Below, piece after piece: positions 18,518 through 27,690 of a stretch of DNA of 64,000 nucleotides. A model generated the notes under the pieces. That model ran no database searches. It was given only the letters and a program-made list of their open reading frames with translations, and was not told where the DNA came from. The DNA is from Paludibacteraceae bacterium (GTDB taxonomy: Bacteria > Bacteroidota > Bacteroidia > Bacteroidales > Paludibacteraceae), in the NCBI GenBank assembly GCA_017962005.1, contig JAGCWE010000009.1:1-64000 (forward strand), read 5' to 3'. Within the stretch, counting starts at the first letter, position 1, and every line of letters begins with the position of its first letter. A program made the position numbers and the translations under genes.

Positions 18518-19716
18518 CCACAGTAATCCTGCGCAGACACAAGGAAGAATCACTGCTTCGCCGCCACCATTGGGTATTCTCCGGCGCAATCGAGAGAATC
18601 GTATTGGACAAAGACTATCCCTACGACTCGCCACAAGAGGGCGAAGTGGTAAAAGTGGTTGATTTCAACGGAAAAATCCTTGGTGTCGGACACTACCAAA
18701 TCGGCTCCATTGCGGTACGTATGCTGGCTTTCGGGACAGACAGTCTGCCCGCCTGTTTTTTCTCCGGGCGTATTGGCTATGCCTACGAAATGCGCAAGCA
18801 ACTGGGGCTGGTTTCCCCGCAGAACAACACCTACCGCCTCGTTCACGGCGAGGGCGATTTTCTGCCCGGGCTGGTGGTGGATATTTATGACAAGGCGGCG
18901 GTGGTCCAGGCGCACTCTGTGGGGATGCACCTTCACAGGCAGGAGATAGCGCAGTCGCTTATGCAGACGGTCAGCGGCTTACAGAGCGTCTATTACAAAT
19001 CGGCGGACACACTGCCCTACAAAGCCGCTATCGAGGGCGACAGACAAGGGTATCTCATCGGTGAAAGCAATGGTCAGGAAGTATGGGCGCAGGAAAACGG
19101 ACTGTTCTTCCGCATCGACTGGCTGCAAGGGCAGAAAACAGGCTTCTTCATTGACCAGCGCGACAACCGTCGGCTGCTGGAACACTATGCCAAGGGCAGG
19201 GATGTCCTCAACATGTTCTGCTACACAGGCGGCTTTTCTGTCTATGCCTTACGGGGCGGTGCGCGGATTGTCCATTCGGTGGATGTGAGCGAAAAAGCCA
19301 CCGCTCTGGCGGATGCCAACATCGCGAAGAATTTTCCCGCTACCACTGCCCACTGTTCGTTCGCCCGGGACGCTTTCGACTATATGGAGGACATACGCGA
19401 CCGCTACGACCTGATTGTTCTCGACCCGCCCGCGTTCGCCAAGCACCGCGATGCCGTCGCCCACGCGCTGAAAGGCTACCGTCGGCTGAACGCCAGAGCC
19501 CTCGGGAAGATACGCCGGGGCGGTCTGCTGTTCACTTTCTCCTGCTCGCAGGCGGTGGACAAGGAGCAGTTCCGACTTGCTGTTTTCACGGCAGCCGCCG
19601 AGGCGGGAAGAAACGTGCGCATACTCCACCAGTTGCACCAGCCCGCCGACCATCCCGTCAATATATGCCATCCCGAAAGCGAATACCTGAAAGGTCTGGT
19701 ACTGTACGTTGAATAA
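18514..19716 (+). CDS. rlmI: 23S rRNA (cytosine-C5) methyltransferase, RlmI-like
   Basis: A 400-residue protein. The frame is open far upstream inside the exonuclease gene, but ATG at 18514 overlaps its TGA and begins the PUA-domain N-terminus (MTTVILRRHKEESLLRRHHW, then VFSGAIERI). The C-terminal Rossmann methyltransferase domain has TGFFIDQRDNR, VLNMFCYTGGFSVYA (SAM-binding motif I), VDVSEKATALADANIAKN, LIVLDPPAFAK and LLFTFSCSQ. RlmI makes m5C1962 in 23S rRNA. Position 1962 is inferred from the family and not testable here. It is followed two bases later by uvrA. Confidence 0.9.
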   Translation: MTTVILRRHKEESLLRRHHWVFSGAIERIVLDKDYPYDSPQEGEVVKVVDFNGKILGVGHYQIGSIAVRMLAFGTDSLPACFFSGRIGYAYEMRKQLGLVSPQNNTYRLVHGEGDFLPGLVVDIYDKAAVVQAHSVGMHLHRQEIAQSLMQTVSGLQSVYYKSADTLPYKAAIEGDRQGYLIGESNGQEVWAQENGLFFRIDWLQGQKTGFFIDQRDNRRLLEHYAKGRDVLNMFCYTGGFSVYALRGGARIVHSVDVSEKATALADANIAKNFPATTAHCSFARDAFDYMEDIRDRYDLIVLDPPAFAKHRDAVAHALKGYRRLNARALGKIRRGGLLFTFSCSQAVDKEQFRLAVFTAAAEAGRNVRILHQLHQPADHPVNICHPESEYLKGLVLYVE

Positions 19717-19718
19717 CC

Positions 19719-22334
19719 ATGAGCGCGACTTATATAGACATCACTGGCGCACGGGTTCACAACCTGAAGAACATCGATGTGCGCATTCCCCGAAACAGTC
19801 TGACCGTCATTACGGGACTGAGCGGCAGCGGCAAATCATCGCTGGCGTTTGACACCATCTTCGCCGAGGGGCAGAGGCGGTATATGGAGACTTTCTCATC
19901 GTATGCGCGCGGGTACATAGGCACGATGCAGCGGCCCGATGTGGACAGGATAACGGGTCTGAGTCCCGTCATCTCCATCGACCAGAAAACCACCTCCCGC
20001 AACCCGCGTTCCACAGTAGGGACAGTGACGGAAGTGTATGATTACCTGCGTCTCCTGTTCGCCCGCGCGGGCGAAGCATACTCCTACGTGACGGGGGAGA
20101 AGATGGTGCAGTTCACCAATGATCAGATTCTCAGTCTTATCCAGAGCGAGTATGCGGAAAAAAAGATTCTCATTCTCGCCCCGTTGGTCAACAACCGCAA
20201 GGGACACTACAAGGAACTGTTTGATTCAGTCCGCCGCAAGGGCTTTCTTCAGGTTCGCGTGGATGGTGAGTTGCAGGAAATCATTGCAGGGATGAAGTTG
20301 GATCGTTACCGCAACCATACGGTAGAGGCGGTGGTGGATAAATTGAAGCTTTCTGCAGCGGATTCTTCCGATGAAAACGACATAAAAAGGCTCCGCCTGT
20401 CTGTCGAAAAAGCGATGGACATGGGTGGCGGTGTGATGATGGTGGCGCAGTTGGACGAAGACAAACCCCGTTACTATTCGCGCCGCCTGATGTGTCCCTC
20501 CACGGGGATGAGTTATCCCGACCCCGCGCCGCATACTTTTTCGTTCAACACGCCCCACGGCTGGTGTCCCTGCTGCAAGGGGCTGGGCGTTGTGCGGCCT
20601 GACAACAGCGGCAAATCCTCCCAACTGGACGAGATTATCCACTCGGACGACTGGTACCGCCGCCTGATGGAGTACACGGCTTCCGAGGAGGAAGAGGACG
20701 CCAAAGACGAATCCGTCACCATCGAGTGTCCCGAATGTCACGGTCAGCGGCTGAACAAGGAGGCGCTCAGTTACCGCATAGCAGGCAAAAACATCGCCGA
20801 AATGAGCGCGATGGATATAGACGAGCTGCTTGCCCTTGTCAGACAGCTGCAGAAAAAGGATTCCGGTCTGCTTTCGCCCAAGCAGCACCGTATAGCCGAG
20901 CCCATTCTCAAGGAGATTGCCGCACGATTGCGGTTCATGCTCAGTGTGGGGCTGAACTACCTGTCACTCTCCCGCCCGTCGGACAGCCTGAGCGGCGGAG
21001 AGAGCCAGCGCATCAGGCTCGCCACGCAGATTGGCTCGCGTCTGGTCAATGTGCTGTACATACTCGACGAGCCGAGCATCGGTCTCCACCAGCGTGACAA
21101 CCAACTCCTTATCCAGTCACTCAAGCAGTTGCGCGACATGGGCAACTCGGTCATCGTGGTGGAGCACGACGAGCAGATCATGCGCGAGGCAGACTACATC
21201 GTGGACATCGGTCCCAAGGCGGGCAGACTGGGAGGGAGCATCGTGTTCGCGGGCACCCCGGCCGAACTGCTGCAGACCGACACGCTGACAGCCCGTTACC
21301 TCAAGGGCGAACTGCACGCGGTGGATGCCACCCTGCGCAACACGGACGCGCCCGACGGATGGCTGACCCTCTGCGGATGCACCGGCAACAACCTGAAGAA
21401 CATCGATGTGGCTTTCCCGCTGGGACGGATGATATGCGTGACCGGCGTGAGCGGCAGCGGCAAGTCATCGCTCGTCACGCGCACGCTCCAGCCCGTGCTC
21501 AGCCGGCATTTCTACCGCTCTCTCACCGCCCCGCTGCCCTACAGGAGCGTCAGCGGACTGGAACTCATCGACAAGGTCATTTCGGTGGACCAGTCACCCA
21601 TCGGTCGCACACCCCGCTCCAATCCCGCCACCTATACGAACGTCTTCACCGACATACGCGCGCTGTTCGCCGAACTGCCCGAAACGAAGATGCGCGGCTG
21701 GAAGGCGGGACGCTTCTCCTTCAACTCCAAGGGCGGACGCTGCGAGGAATGTGCCGGAAACGGATACAAGACCATCCGCATGAACTTCCTGCCCGATGTC
21801 TATGTCCCGTGTGAGGTGTGCGGAGGCAGAAGGTACAACAAGGAGACGCTTGAGGTGCGGTTCAAGGGCAAAACCATATCCGAGGTGCTGGACATGACCG
21901 TCAACCAGGCGGTGGAATTCTTCGACAGCCAGCCGCATATCCTGCGGAAAATCAAGACCATTCAGGATGTGGGATTAGGCTATATCAAGCTGGGTCAGTC
22001 AAGCACCACCCTGAGCGGCGGTGAGAGCCAGCGCATCAAACTGGCTACCGAACTGGCGCGGCCGTCCACAGGCAGGACATTCTATATCTTCGACGAGCCG
22101 ACCACGGGACTCCATTTCGAGGACGTGCGCATCCTGCTGGGCGTGCTCCGGCAACTAGTCAACAAGGGCAACACCGTTCTCATCATTGAGCACAATCCTG
22201 ATGTGATTAACGCCTGCGACCATATCATCGACCTCGGTCCGGAAGGCGGAAAGAAAGGAGGGCAATTGGTTGCCGCTGGCACGCAGGAGGACATCAGGAA
22301 CTGCAAGCAGAGCCTTACCGGTCAATTCCTTTGA
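19719..22334 (+). CDS. uvrA: UvrA-family excinuclease ABC ATPase
   Basis: An 871-residue protein with two ABC ATPase modules: Walker A GLSGSGKSS near residue 35 and GVSGSGKSS near 580, and two LSGGESQRI signatures with ILDEPSIGLH and IFDEPTTGLH. A UvrB-binding-like insert lies at about residues 130-245. The second zinc motif is intact (CEECAGNG then CEVCGG). The first is altered: CPST replaces the usual CPxC, with CPCC present further on, so one of four ligands is missing. The protein is also shorter than the usual 930-950 residues. It may be a UvrA paralogue and not the only UvrA in the genome. UvrA recognises bulky DNA lesions. Confidence 0.9.
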   Translation: MSATYIDITGARVHNLKNIDVRIPRNSLTVITGLSGSGKSSLAFDTIFAEGQRRYMETFSSYARGYIGTMQRPDVDRITGLSPVISIDQKTTSRNPRSTVGTVTEVYDYLRLLFARAGEAYSYVTGEKMVQFTNDQILSLIQSEYAEKKILILAPLVNNRKGHYKELFDSVRRKGFLQVRVDGELQEIIAGMKLDRYRNHTVEAVVDKLKLSAADSSDENDIKRLRLSVEKAMDMGGGVMMVAQLDEDKPRYYSRRLMCPSTGMSYPDPAPHTFSFNTPHGWCPCCKGLGVVRPDNSGKSSQLDEIIHSDDWYRRLMEYTASEEEEDAKDESVTIECPECHGQRLNKEALSYRIAGKNIAEMSAMDIDELLALVRQLQKKDSGLLSPKQHRIAEPILKEIAARLRFMLSVGLNYLSLSRPSDSLSGGESQRIRLATQIGSRLVNVLYILDEPSIGLHQRDNQLLIQSLKQLRDMGNSVIVVEHDEQIMREADYIVDIGPKAGRLGGSIVFAGTPAELLQTDTLTARYLKGELHAVDATLRNTDAPDGWLTLCGCTGNNLKNIDVAFPLGRMICVTGVSGSGKSSLVTRTLQPVLSRHFYRSLTAPLPYRSVSGLELIDKVISVDQSPIGRTPRSNPATYTNVFTDIRALFAELPETKMRGWKAGRFSFNSKGGRCEECAGNGYKTIRMNFLPDVYVPCEVCGGRRYNKETLEVRFKGKTISEVLDMTVNQAVEFFDSQPHILRKIKTIQDVGLGYIKLGQSSTTLSGGESQRIKLATELARPSTGRTFYIFDEPTTGLHFEDVRILLGVLRQLVNKGNTVLIIEHNPDVINACDHIIDLGPEGGKKGGQLVAAGTQEDIRNCKQSLTGQFL

Positions 22335-22366
22335 TTACTGAAACTAATCATAATAAATCAAACAAT

Positions 22367-24397
22367 ATGAACGATTTTCAGAAAGAGATTCTGACGGGCA
22401 TCCCCGCCGAGCTGCCGGAGGTCAAACCTTATGACCCCGCCATCAACCACGCGCCCAAGCGTAAGAACATCCTCTCCGAGGAGGAGAAAGTGCTGGCTCT
22501 GAAGAACGCCCTGCGCTACTTCGACCCGAAGCACCACGCCGTCCTCGCGCCCGAGTTCGCCGAGGAGCTGCGAAAATACGGCCGCATCTACATGTACCGT
22601 TTCCGCCCCTCATACGAGATGTACGCCCGTCCCATCGACGAGTATCCTGCCAAGTCGCGGCAGGTGGCGGCTATCATGGCGATGATTCAGAACAACCTCG
22701 ACCCGCGTGTGGCGCAGCATCCGCACGAGCTTATCATCTACGGCGGCAACGGTGCCATCTTCCAGAACTGGGCGCAGTACCGCCTCACCATGCAGTACCT
22801 CGCCACAATGACCGACGAGCAGACCCTGGCGATGTACTCCGGTCTGCCGATGGGCTTGTTCCCGAGCCACAAGGACGCGCCGCGCGTGGTCGTCACCAAC
22901 GGCATGGTCATACCCAACTACTCCAAGCCTGACGACTGGGAGCGCTTCAACGCCCTCGGTGTTTCGCAGTACGGGCAGATGACGGCGGGCTCGTATATGT
23001 ACATCGGCCCGCAGGGTATCGTCCACGGCACCACCATCACCGTCATGAACGCCGCACGCAAGCAGCTCCGCAAGCGCGGGCTGGCAGGCATGCTTGATGA
23101 GCGCAGGGGTATGCTCTTTGTCACGGCGGGTCTCGGCGGCATGTCGGGCGCGCAGCCAAAGGCGGGCAACATCGCCGGTGTGGTCAGCGTCACGGCGGAA
23201 ATCAATCCCCTTGCGGCTCAGAAACGCCACGAGCAGGGATGGGTGGACGAACTGCACTACGACCTCGACGAGCTGCTGACGCGAATCCGCAAGGCGCAGC
23301 AGAACAGAGAGATAGTCTCTCTCGCCTATGTCGGCAATGTCGTGGACCTTTGGGAGAAACTGGCGGACGGGAACATGCACGTGGACTTGGGTTCCGACCA
23401 GACCTCGCTCCACAATCCGTGGGCGGGCGGTTACTATCCCGTGGGCTACAGCCTTGATGAGTCGAAGCGCATGATGGCGGAGGAGCCGGAACGCTTCAAG
23501 GAGGCGGTGCAGGCATCGTTGCGCCGTCATGTGGCTGCCGTCAACCGACTGAGTGCCAACGGCATGTATTTCTTCGACTACGGCAACGCCTTCCTGCTTG
23601 AGTCAAGCCGCGCCGGAGCGGATGTCATGAACGCCGACGGCACCTTCCGTTACCCCTCTTACGTGCAGGACATCATGGGACCGATGTTCTTCGACTACGG
23701 CTTCGGACCTTTCCGTTGGGTCTGCATGTCCGAGAAGCCCGAAGACCTCCGCAAGTCGGACGAACTGGCTGTCAAGGTTTTAAGCGAGATTGCCAAAGAC
23801 GCGCCCGAGGAGATTCAGGGGCAGATGCACGACAATATCCACTGGATTGAGGAAGCGGGTCGCAACAACCTCGTGGTCGGTTCGCAGGCGCGTATCCTGT
23901 ATGCTGATTGTGAGGGGCGCACCAAGATTGCCCTTGCCTTCAACGAGGCTATCCGTCGCGGCGAGATTACCGCGCCTATCGTTCTCGGTCGTGACCACCA
24001 CGATGTCAGCGGCACCGATTCGCCTTTCCGTGAGACCAGCAACATTTACGACGGCAGCCGCTTCACTGCTGATATGGCTATCCAGAACGTCATCGGTGAC
24101 GGTTTCCGGGGTGCCACATGGGTCAGCATCCACAACGGCGGCGGAGTCGGTTGGGGCGAGGTCATCAACGGCGGCTTCGGCATGGTTATTGACGGCTCGG
24201 ACGACAGCGACAGGCATATCCGTAACATGCTCTTCTGGGACGTGAACAACGGCATCGCCCGCCGCTCGTGGGCAAGAAACGAGGGTGCCAACCACGCCAT
24301 CCTGCGTGAGATGCAGCGCACGCCCGGACTGAAAGTCACTGTCCCCAACCTCGCGGACGAACACCTCATCCGCCAGGCGCTGAAGATGAATCATTAA
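22367..24397 (+). CDS. hutU: Urocanate hydratase
   Basis: A 676-residue protein of the long bacteroidete type. ATG at 22367 follows an AT-rich leader; an upstream in-frame ATG inside uvrA is unlikely. Conserved segments include IIYGGNGAIFQNWAQYRLTM, YSGLPMGLFPS, the NAD-binding LGGMSGAQPKAGNIAG, DLGSDQTSLHNPW, RDHHDVSGTDSPFRETSN and WVSIHNGGGVGWGEV. It adds water to urocanate, the second step of histidine degradation. The other hut genes are not adjacent. A strong terminator follows at 24421-24450. Confidence 0.95.
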   Translation: MNDFQKEILTGIPAELPEVKPYDPAINHAPKRKNILSEEEKVLALKNALRYFDPKHHAVLAPEFAEELRKYGRIYMYRFRPSYEMYARPIDEYPAKSRQVAAIMAMIQNNLDPRVAQHPHELIIYGGNGAIFQNWAQYRLTMQYLATMTDEQTLAMYSGLPMGLFPSHKDAPRVVVTNGMVIPNYSKPDDWERFNALGVSQYGQMTAGSYMYIGPQGIVHGTTITVMNAARKQLRKRGLAGMLDERRGMLFVTAGLGGMSGAQPKAGNIAGVVSVTAEINPLAAQKRHEQGWVDELHYDLDELLTRIRKAQQNREIVSLAYVGNVVDLWEKLADGNMHVDLGSDQTSLHNPWAGGYYPVGYSLDESKRMMAEEPERFKEAVQASLRRHVAAVNRLSANGMYFFDYGNAFLLESSRAGADVMNADGTFRYPSYVQDIMGPMFFDYGFGPFRWVCMSEKPEDLRKSDELAVKVLSEIAKDAPEEIQGQMHDNIHWIEEAGRNNLVVGSQARILYADCEGRTKIALAFNEAIRRGEITAPIVLGRDHHDVSGTDSPFRETSNIYDGSRFTADMAIQNVIGDGFRGATWVSIHNGGGVGWGEVINGGFGMVIDGSDDSDRHIRNMLFWDVNNGIARRSWARNEGANHAILREMQRTPGLKVTVPNLADEHLIRQALKMNH

Positions 24398-24420
24398 GCG
24401 GCATCCCCTTCTGCTTGCAG

Positions 24421-24450
24421 GTGCAGTGCATATCTCTATATGCGCTGCAC
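24421..24450 (+). terminator. Terminator after hutU
   Basis: GTGCAGTGCATAT, loop CTCT, ATATGCGCTGCAC: a 13-bp stem with one G-U wobble, followed by TTGTTTTG. Confidence 0.85.
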
Positions 24451-24551
24451 TTGTTTTGATGTATCGGCCCAAATTATGTAGTATAATGCCATCCTCCATA
24501 CCACTCATTCACATCGTTCCGGCTCATAGCCGAATATCATTGTACAGCATA

Positions 24552-24582
24552 TTGCCGTAATACAGAAAAAGAACTACCTTTG
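24552..24582 (+). promoter_or_regulatory. Promoter of the WYL regulator
   Basis: TTGC at 24552-24555, 19-base spacer, TACCTTTG at 24575-24582, 17 bases before the ATG at 24600. Confidence 0.75.
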
Positions 24583-24599
24583 CACGCTGAATTCTGCCT

Positions 24600-25628
24600 A
24601 TGCAGAAAAATGTAAACAATTGGAAAACTATGCCTGTCACTAAACAGAAACTCCTCCGCCATCACGCCCTTGACCGTTGCTTCCGCAGTCAGACAAGACG
24701 TTATTACATCGAGGATCTCCTCGATGAATGCAACAAGGATTTGCAGCGGCACGACTGTGCGCCTATCAGTCTGCGAACAGTCAAAAACGATTTGAACGAG
24801 TTCGAGGATCTTTATAAAGAAGCCGACATCGACCACATCCCCGATGGAAACGGCAGGGTCTATTACCGCTATGCCGACCCGGATTTCTCCATCGCCAAAG
24901 CCCCTCTCAACGATGACGAACTGGCGAAGCTGAAGGACACGGTGCTGATGCTCGGCCGTTTCAAGGGGCTGCCTCAATTCGGATGGATGGAGGAGGTGCT
25001 GACCGAAATCCAGACCAAACTGCACATTGAGGGACACACCGAAAGCTTCATCGGCTTTGAGAGTAACGAAGACATCAAAGGACTGGAATGGCTGAGCACA
25101 CTCTTTGACAGCATTGTCAGTTGTCAGGCGGTGGAAATGCGCTATCAGCCCTTTCATGGTGAAGAAATCAGATGGACGCTGCATCCCTATTATATCAAGC
25201 AGTTCAACAACCGCTGGTTTCTCTTCGCGCTGAATGACGCGGATGCAAAAATTGTGAATGTCGCGCTGGACAGGATTGTGGATATAAAATCGTCCAATAT
25301 CAAATACCGGCAGAACACAGACATCGTTTTCACGGAATACTTTGATGATGTGATAGGTGTCACTATTCCCGATGGCGTTACTGCGGAGCATCTTCTTCTC
25401 CGTTTCACTCCCAACCGCCTGCCGTATGTCCTTTCCAAGCCCCTTCACCCTTCGCAGAAAACAAAAGATAAGGACAGCGGCTGCATCGAAATCACAGTAA
25501 TCCCCAACCGTGAGCTGATTTCCCTGCTCCTCAGTTTCGGCGATGATGTGGAAGTTCTCCAACCCGAACATCTGCGCCGTGAGATAAGGGAAAAGATTCA
25601 CCGTATGCACAGCATTTATTCCGAATAA
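24600..25628 (+). CDS. WYL-domain transcriptional regulator
   Basis: A 342-residue protein. The N-terminal third is a winged-helix-like DNA-binding region (LRHHALDRCFR through PISLRTVKNDLNEFE). The central domain contains the WYL-type segment WTLHPYYIKQFNNRWFLFAL near residue 190, with VALDRIVDI after it. The C-terminal WCX-like region has HLLLRFTPNRLPYVLSKP and EVLQPEHLRREIREKIH. WYL proteins sense nucleic acid or nucleotide ligands, and some (BrxR/CapW type) control defence loci. It lies 0.8 kb upstream of the accessory island with one small gene between, so a role in that island is possible but not shown. An internal ATG at 24630 is an alternative start. Confidence 0.88.
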   Translation: MQKNVNNWKTMPVTKQKLLRHHALDRCFRSQTRRYYIEDLLDECNKDLQRHDCAPISLRTVKNDLNEFEDLYKEADIDHIPDGNGRVYYRYADPDFSIAKAPLNDDELAKLKDTVLMLGRFKGLPQFGWMEEVLTEIQTKLHIEGHTESFIGFESNEDIKGLEWLSTLFDSIVSCQAVEMRYQPFHGEEIRWTLHPYYIKQFNNRWFLFALNDADAKIVNVALDRIVDIKSSNIKYRQNTDIVFTEYFDDVIGVTIPDGVTAEHLLLRFTPNRLPYVLSKPLHPSQKTKDKDSGCIEITVIPNRELISLLLSFGDDVEVLQPEHLRREIREKIHRMHSIYSE

Positions 25629-25694
25629 GAAAGGTTGCAATATATTTCCGCATATTTGCAGCCTTTTGTCTGCTGTCTGTCACGTATTCGCTAC

Positions 25695-25749
25695 GATAGA
25701 TACACGATAGATACACGATACATATACGATACATATACGATACATAAAC
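25695..25749. repeat. Five contiguous 11-bp direct repeats
   Basis: GATAGATACAC twice (25695-25716), GATACATATAC twice (25717-25738) and GATACATAAAC once (25739-25749). The period equals about one DNA turn, so a protein could bind the same face five times. It lies between the WYL regulator and the small gene at 25832. No other element was recognised in 25629-25831. Confidence 0.9.
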
Positions 25750-25831
25750 ATTGGATAATCGAAATTTTAAGCGACTCACACCGAGACCACATTGGACGAA
25801 CACAATACGAATCCTTTAATCTATAATAACT

Positions 25832-26188
25832 ATGGCATCAGTAGTAACATCATCTCCTATTCAGAACATCAGCGGTAAGTTCTCTTGGAAGGAGAAAATC
25901 GCTTACCGCACGCGCAACGGTCGTACACACGTTTACGCTATCCTCAACCCGTACAAGGGTGAGCTTGCCGAATCACGCAAAGCCGCCATTGGCATATTCG
26001 CCGAAGCCGTCAGACAATGCAAGTCCGAAATGCAAGACCCCGACCGTCTCGCTTACTGGCAGGCGGAGTACAAAAAGCACTTGAAGCGCACCAAGAACCT
26101 CGCGCCTGACTCCCGCACCAAGCGTTACAGCACATTGCGTGGCTTCATCATCGCCTCCATCTCCGCCAGCCTCAAAGCAAATCGGTAA
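25832..26188 (+). CDS. Conserved small basic protein, function unknown
   Basis: A 118-residue, Lys/Arg-rich protein without signal peptide or membrane segment. It begins MASVVTSSPIQNISGKFSWK and has AYRTRNGRTHVYAILNPYKG, then a helical section ending in TKRYSTLRGFIIASISASLK. The composition and repeated basic residues would suit a nucleic-acid-associated protein of the kind common in Bacteroidales, but I recognise no domain. The five 11-bp repeats end 82 bases upstream and may control it. Confidence 0.7.
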   Translation: MASVVTSSPIQNISGKFSWKEKIAYRTRNGRTHVYAILNPYKGELAESRKAAIGIFAEAVRQCKSEMQDPDRLAYWQAEYKKHLKRTKNLAPDSRTKRYSTLRGFIIASISASLKANR

Positions 26189-26239
26189 TGTCATATTGTT
26201 ATATCGGTATATCCATATCCCGATATATCGGAAGACCGC

Positions 26240-26259
26240 ATCAGCCAAGTTTGGCTGAT
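26240..26259. other. Perfect hairpin after the small basic gene
   Basis: ATCAGCCA, loop AGTT, TGGCTGAT: an 8-bp stem, 51 bases beyond the stop codon, with no T-run. It may be a weak terminator or operator. It marks the left edge of the AT-rich island. Confidence 0.5.
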
Positions 26260-26313
26260 AAAAGGTTCTGCACTGCCTGTCACAACAAATATGGTTGAAA
26301 CATCTGCCGTAGA

Positions 26314-26346
26314 TTGATTAACTTTCAGAAAAAAGCCGTACCTTTG
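26314..26346 (+). promoter_or_regulatory. Conventional promoter upstream of the accessory island
   Basis: TTGA at 26314-26317, 21-base spacer, TACCTTTG at 26339-26346. It lies 81 bases upstream of the first cassette's -7 box, so the HAD-PRTase operon may have two promoters. Confidence 0.5.
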
Positions 26347-26398
26347 CACGCAAATAATACCCTTAGCTTACTACTCGGTCATTTTTTTTTATTTCACC

Positions 26399-26434
26399 TG
26401 TGCAAATAGATTGCACAACAACGCCGTACTTTTG
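26399..26434 (+). promoter_or_regulatory. Island promoter cassette 1 (palindrome plus -7 box)
   Basis: TGTGCAA, ATAGA, TTGCACA form a perfect 7+7 palindrome at 26399-26417. TACTTTTG follows at 26427-26434, 16 bases from TTG to the box. It lacks a properly spaced -33 element, so the palindrome probably binds a regulator. It drives the HAD-PRTase gene. Confidence 0.8.
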
Positions 26435-26463
26435 CACCGTCAAAACAAAAAAATGAATACATT

Positions 26464-27690
26464 ATGATAGCTGAAACATTTTTTGAAAACTTAAACAACA
26501 ATCAGTTTATAGATGGCAAAATCATGCTTTTTGATTTGGATGGCACTTTGTTTGACACGAATCTTGCAAACAATGACGCATATAAGTACGCATTATACAA
26601 GGTAACAGGGAAAAGCGACTATCCGTCATTGTCAAATTTGCACCGAATTACAAGAAATGATATTGAGGCGTTAGATGAGGTTACTCCTCAAGTATTGGAA
26701 GAGATAATAAATTGCAAGAGAAATGTTTACAAGTGGAAATTAGAATACACCTATCCAACCATTGCATACGAAATACTGAAAAAAGTATGTTCGCACACAC
26801 CGTGTTATTTCATATCTGTCGCAGAGCGGTCTCGTGTAATACAACTCGGGCAATATTGGCATTTTAACCAATATACAAAAGGATGCATATTGGCTGATGG
26901 TAACAACAAATATAAGAACATCGCCTCAAAACTGAATGTGGACGTATCCAATATCATCTTGTTTGAAGATGATGAGAGTGCCATAGATAATGCCATAGAT
27001 AATGGAATTGAAGAAGAAAATATCATTAGAGTTTTTCCCGCTACGCTAAAAAATCATACTATACGACATAATGATTTTCTTCGCAATGATGTTGATGCGT
27101 ATTTCAGTCGTGATTATATGCGGTTAGGTCATCCCTACAATCCGAGTTTCATCAATACATTGAAAAATCAATTTGGTAATGGTGACTTGAACCAACTCAA
27201 CAGTGCCGTTGATATGTTAAAAAAGTATTTAAAACGGGATATACATTGTTTGTATAAGTTGATAAATGTAAACGAACTGACAATTGTAGGAATTCCACGA
27301 TCAAAAGCGGAAAATAGTTATTCGTCAGAGCAACAATTTTTCCGTAGAGGGATTCAAGAAGTTATCAAAGAATTGCAAAACGAGTTACATCTGAATTTAA
27401 TAGATGGTACACTCTATATCACTCGCCATACAAATACAAAAACGACACATCTCGCAAAAAATGATACTATTGAGAATGATGGGGATATGCCTTACCCCGG
27501 AATAACACGAAGTACGTGCGATATTTCAGAAAAGGTGGCAGGTAAAAATGTCCTACTCATAGATGACATTTATACGCTCGATGTCAATATCGATGAAGAC
27601 ACTATCCAAGCACTATATGACAAAGGGGCAAATTCAGTCCGATTTTATTCGGTCTGCAAAACATTCAAAGTAAGGAGGAGAAAGCAATGA
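26464..27690 (+). CDS. HAD-like phosphatase fused to a phosphoribosyltransferase domain
   Basis: A 408-residue protein. Residues 20-200 form a HAD domain: motif I MLFDLDGTLFDT (catalytic Asp at 23 and 25) and the acidic motif LFEDDES at 166-172. Residues 225-408 look like a type I phosphoribosyltransferase, with the PRPP-binding segment VLLIDDIYTLDVNIDE at 363-378. The loop has the acidic pair but YTLDV in place of the common TTGxT, so substrate use may differ. The pairing with a DprA-like gene starting inside its stop codon (ATGA overlap) suggests a nucleotide-sensing or nucleotide-consuming module. Composition is far more AT-rich than the flanks, indicating transfer. Cytoplasmic. A defence role is inference from context. 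Confidence 0.82.
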   Translation: MIAETFFENLNNNQFIDGKIMLFDLDGTLFDTNLANNDAYKYALYKVTGKSDYPSLSNLHRITRNDIEALDEVTPQVLEEIINCKRNVYKWKLEYTYPTIAYEILKKVCSHTPCYFISVAERSRVIQLGQYWHFNQYTKGCILADGNNKYKNIASKLNVDVSNIILFEDDESAIDNAIDNGIEEENIIRVFPATLKNHTIRHNDFLRNDVDAYFSRDYMRLGHPYNPSFINTLKNQFGNGDLNQLNSAVDMLKKYLKRDIHCLYKLINVNELTIVGIPRSKAENSYSSEQQFFRRGIQEVIKELQNELHLNLIDGTLYITRHTNTKTTHLAKNDTIENDGDMPYPGITRSTCDISEKVAGKNVLLIDDIYTLDVNIDEDTIQALYDKGANSVRFYSVCKTFKVRRRKQ

